NCBI GenBank assembly: GCA_016793585.1
Contig: JAEUJR010000240.1
Span: forward strand, 1-16,763
From: Archangium sp.
GTDB taxonomy: Bacteria > Myxococcota > Myxococcia > Myxococcales > Myxococcaceae
Direction: 5' to 3'
DNA: 16,763 nt
Notes under the pieces: generated by a model
What the model was told of the DNA's origin: nothing
The model's input: the letters and a program-made list of their open reading frames with translations, nothing else
The model's database searches: none
Shown: piece by piece, positions 15,776-16,763 of the stretch
Position numbering within the stretch: position 1 is the stretch's first letter
Layout of the letters: each line of letters starts with the position of its first letter
Position numbers and translations under genes: made by a program

Positions 15776-16763
15776 TGCAACACCAACCAAGGAGCCGTCA
15801 ATGACGCACGCATTACTGGTTGCAGTTGTCCTTGCTCAGCAGCCGCTACTCCTCAACCCAACGGGACAGACCAACTTCGAACTTGAGATCAACTCCAGTA
15901 TTCCCATTGCACACTTCAGTGGCTCTGGTGACAGCACGATTAACTCCGTGCTCATTCATCAGCCCAACGAACCGACCGCAACTCGATACCGAATTTCGTG
16001 TGCTGGACCTGCGACCGAGTCAGACACAATAGCGTTCGCGGCTGACAACCTCGTGGACCATGCACCTGGCTCTGAGCTCTACATCGATGCATCGACTACT
16101 CTGTGGGAGTGCAATGGAGGCCAGTGCCATCAACTGTGGAAGGATGTTCTTGGGGTGGAGCGGAGCCCGTCGGTCGAACTCAATGGAGACGGGTTCATCG
16201 CCTGGACGAAGAACGGCATCCTGTTCCGCACGGGCAACCAACTTCAATTCATTGCTTTCCCGTACCCGATTGTATTCGCATCGCCAAATCTCGCGCGTAC
16301 AGCTGCGGTCGTTGTCATGAATTGGCAGGACATTGCCCTCACACAGGTCGTTTCTGTCCCGTCTGGCGCCGTTCTTGAGCAGGAGTTCTTGGGCTCCATC
16401 TACGAGGTCGGCAGAGTTCGTTTGAGCCCAGATGCGAACTTGGTCGCAGTTGAAAGAACCAGCCAATCGCCACGCGCCGTTTACATCTGGAACCGAAGCA
16501 TGAAGGAGTATGAGAGTCTTTTCCCACGTCAGAACCCCGCCCAAGATGTGACCAACCCTCAGTTTTCAGCCACGGAACTGATCATTGCCTCGATTTGGCC
16601 TGGAACCACCGCGCCCAGCGGCCACAAGCAAGAACTCCATGCCTTGCCTATTGTCGATGCGGCTCAATCGGTTGCCGACCGTACAGTCTCAGCCATGCCA
16701 GTTGAGATGCGTAGTGTTGATTCGGTACACATCACCGACAACTCCAGTTCGTACGCAATCGGG
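14639..16763 (+). other. Compositionally atypical segment from the LTD of paralog 3 to the window end
   Basis: G+C falls from 39/60 at both 14101-14160 and 14341-14400 to 32/60 at 14701-14760, 31/60 at 15361-15420 and 33/60 at 16261-16320. Codons rare upstream (ATA, TTG, GAA, AAT, GGA, TTT) become common, and the Ile codon rule stops holding. Long antisense open frames, which accompany host-like DNA here, stop near 14665. The change starts at the first residues of the lamin-tail domain and continues through the next gene without a return. It may be acquired DNA, a recombined allele or an assembly join. Confidence 0.68.
15801..16763 (+). CDS. Predicted secreted protein, possible beta-propeller, C-terminus beyond window
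   Basis: An open frame of 321 codons running off the window. The ATG at 15801 is preceded by AAGGAG (15789-15794) at six bases and follows paralog 3 by 25 bp, so it belongs to the same operon. The start MTHALLVAVVLAQQP looks like a short Sec signal without a lipobox Cys. The rest is beta-rich with recurring units such as 'SPSVELNGDGFIAWTKNG' and 'VRLSPDANLVAVERTS', the style of WD40, TolB or YncE-like propellers, in which strands describe a value and its display. I cannot assign a family. Three cysteines (residues 67, 104 and 109) could form disulfides. Composition is atypical throughout, matching the 3' part of paralog 3, so both were probably acquired together. Confidence 0.75.
   Translation, partial: MTHALLVAVVLAQQPLLLNPTGQTNFELEINSSIPIAHFSGSGDSTINSVLIHQPNEPTATRYRISCAGPATESDTIAFAADNLVDHAPGSELYIDASTTLWECNGGQCHQLWKDVLGVERSPSVELNGDGFIAWTKNGILFRTGNQLQFIAFPYPIVFASPNLARTAAVVVMNWQDIALTQVVSVPSGAVLEQEFLGSIYEVGRVRLSPDANLVAVERTSQSPRAVYIWNRSMKEYESLFPRQNPAQDVTNPQFSATELIIASIWPGTTAPSGHKQELHALPIVDAAQSVADRTVSAMPVEMRSVDSVHITDNSSSYAIG

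Overview
The base composition (mostly 65-77% G+C in the stretches I counted), the divergent bacterial-type aspartyl-tRNA synthetase, the run of exported lipoproteins and the DAG/DGG-rich linkers point to a myxobacterium (Myxococcota). This is an inference from style; no rRNA or marker alignment is available.

Layout. Positions 1-1476 (minus strand) hold the first 492 codons of aspS, with its own sigma70-like promoter. A 205-bp divergent gap follows. From 1682 onward every gene is on the plus strand, and every product looks exported: a von Willebrand A lipoprotein with calcium-binding repeats (1682-3400); a lipoprotein with a zinc-metallopeptidase HEVAH motif (3452-4744); a small protein with a signal peptide and a probable outer-membrane beta-barrel (4744-5469); three consecutive giant paralogous lipoproteins of about 1,100 residues (5635-9105, 9102-12452, 12464-15775); and the start of a further secreted protein (15801 to window edge). 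The last four are spaced as an operon: a 4-bp ATGA overlap, an 11-bp gap and a 25-bp gap.

The three paralogs are the centre of interest. Each has a lipobox, a Pro-rich tether, five Ig-like beta modules, a nidogen-like module, a lamin-tail (LTD) module and a second nidogen-like module. The nidogen-like modules carry or are derived from an 'APFWDDL' core. Each protein has exactly three cysteines: the lipid anchor plus one conserved pair at the end of the LTD. They look like long surface fibres or adhesins, but no ligand can be named.

Two segments inside these paralogs do not match the rest in composition or codon habit: about 8506-9030 (the last module of paralog 1) and 14639 to the window end (LTD plus last module of paralog 3, and all of the following gene). 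The host-like parts obey a near-perfect isoleucine codon rule (ATT if the next base is C, otherwise ATC; 30 ATT-C against 2 ATC-C by my count). The two atypical segments break it. Both junctions fall at module boundaries with the frame intact, suggesting in-frame module replacement in a tandem surface-protein array. Assembly error is the main alternative for the second junction.

No CRISPR array, tRNA, rRNA, transposase or convincing intrinsic terminator was seen.
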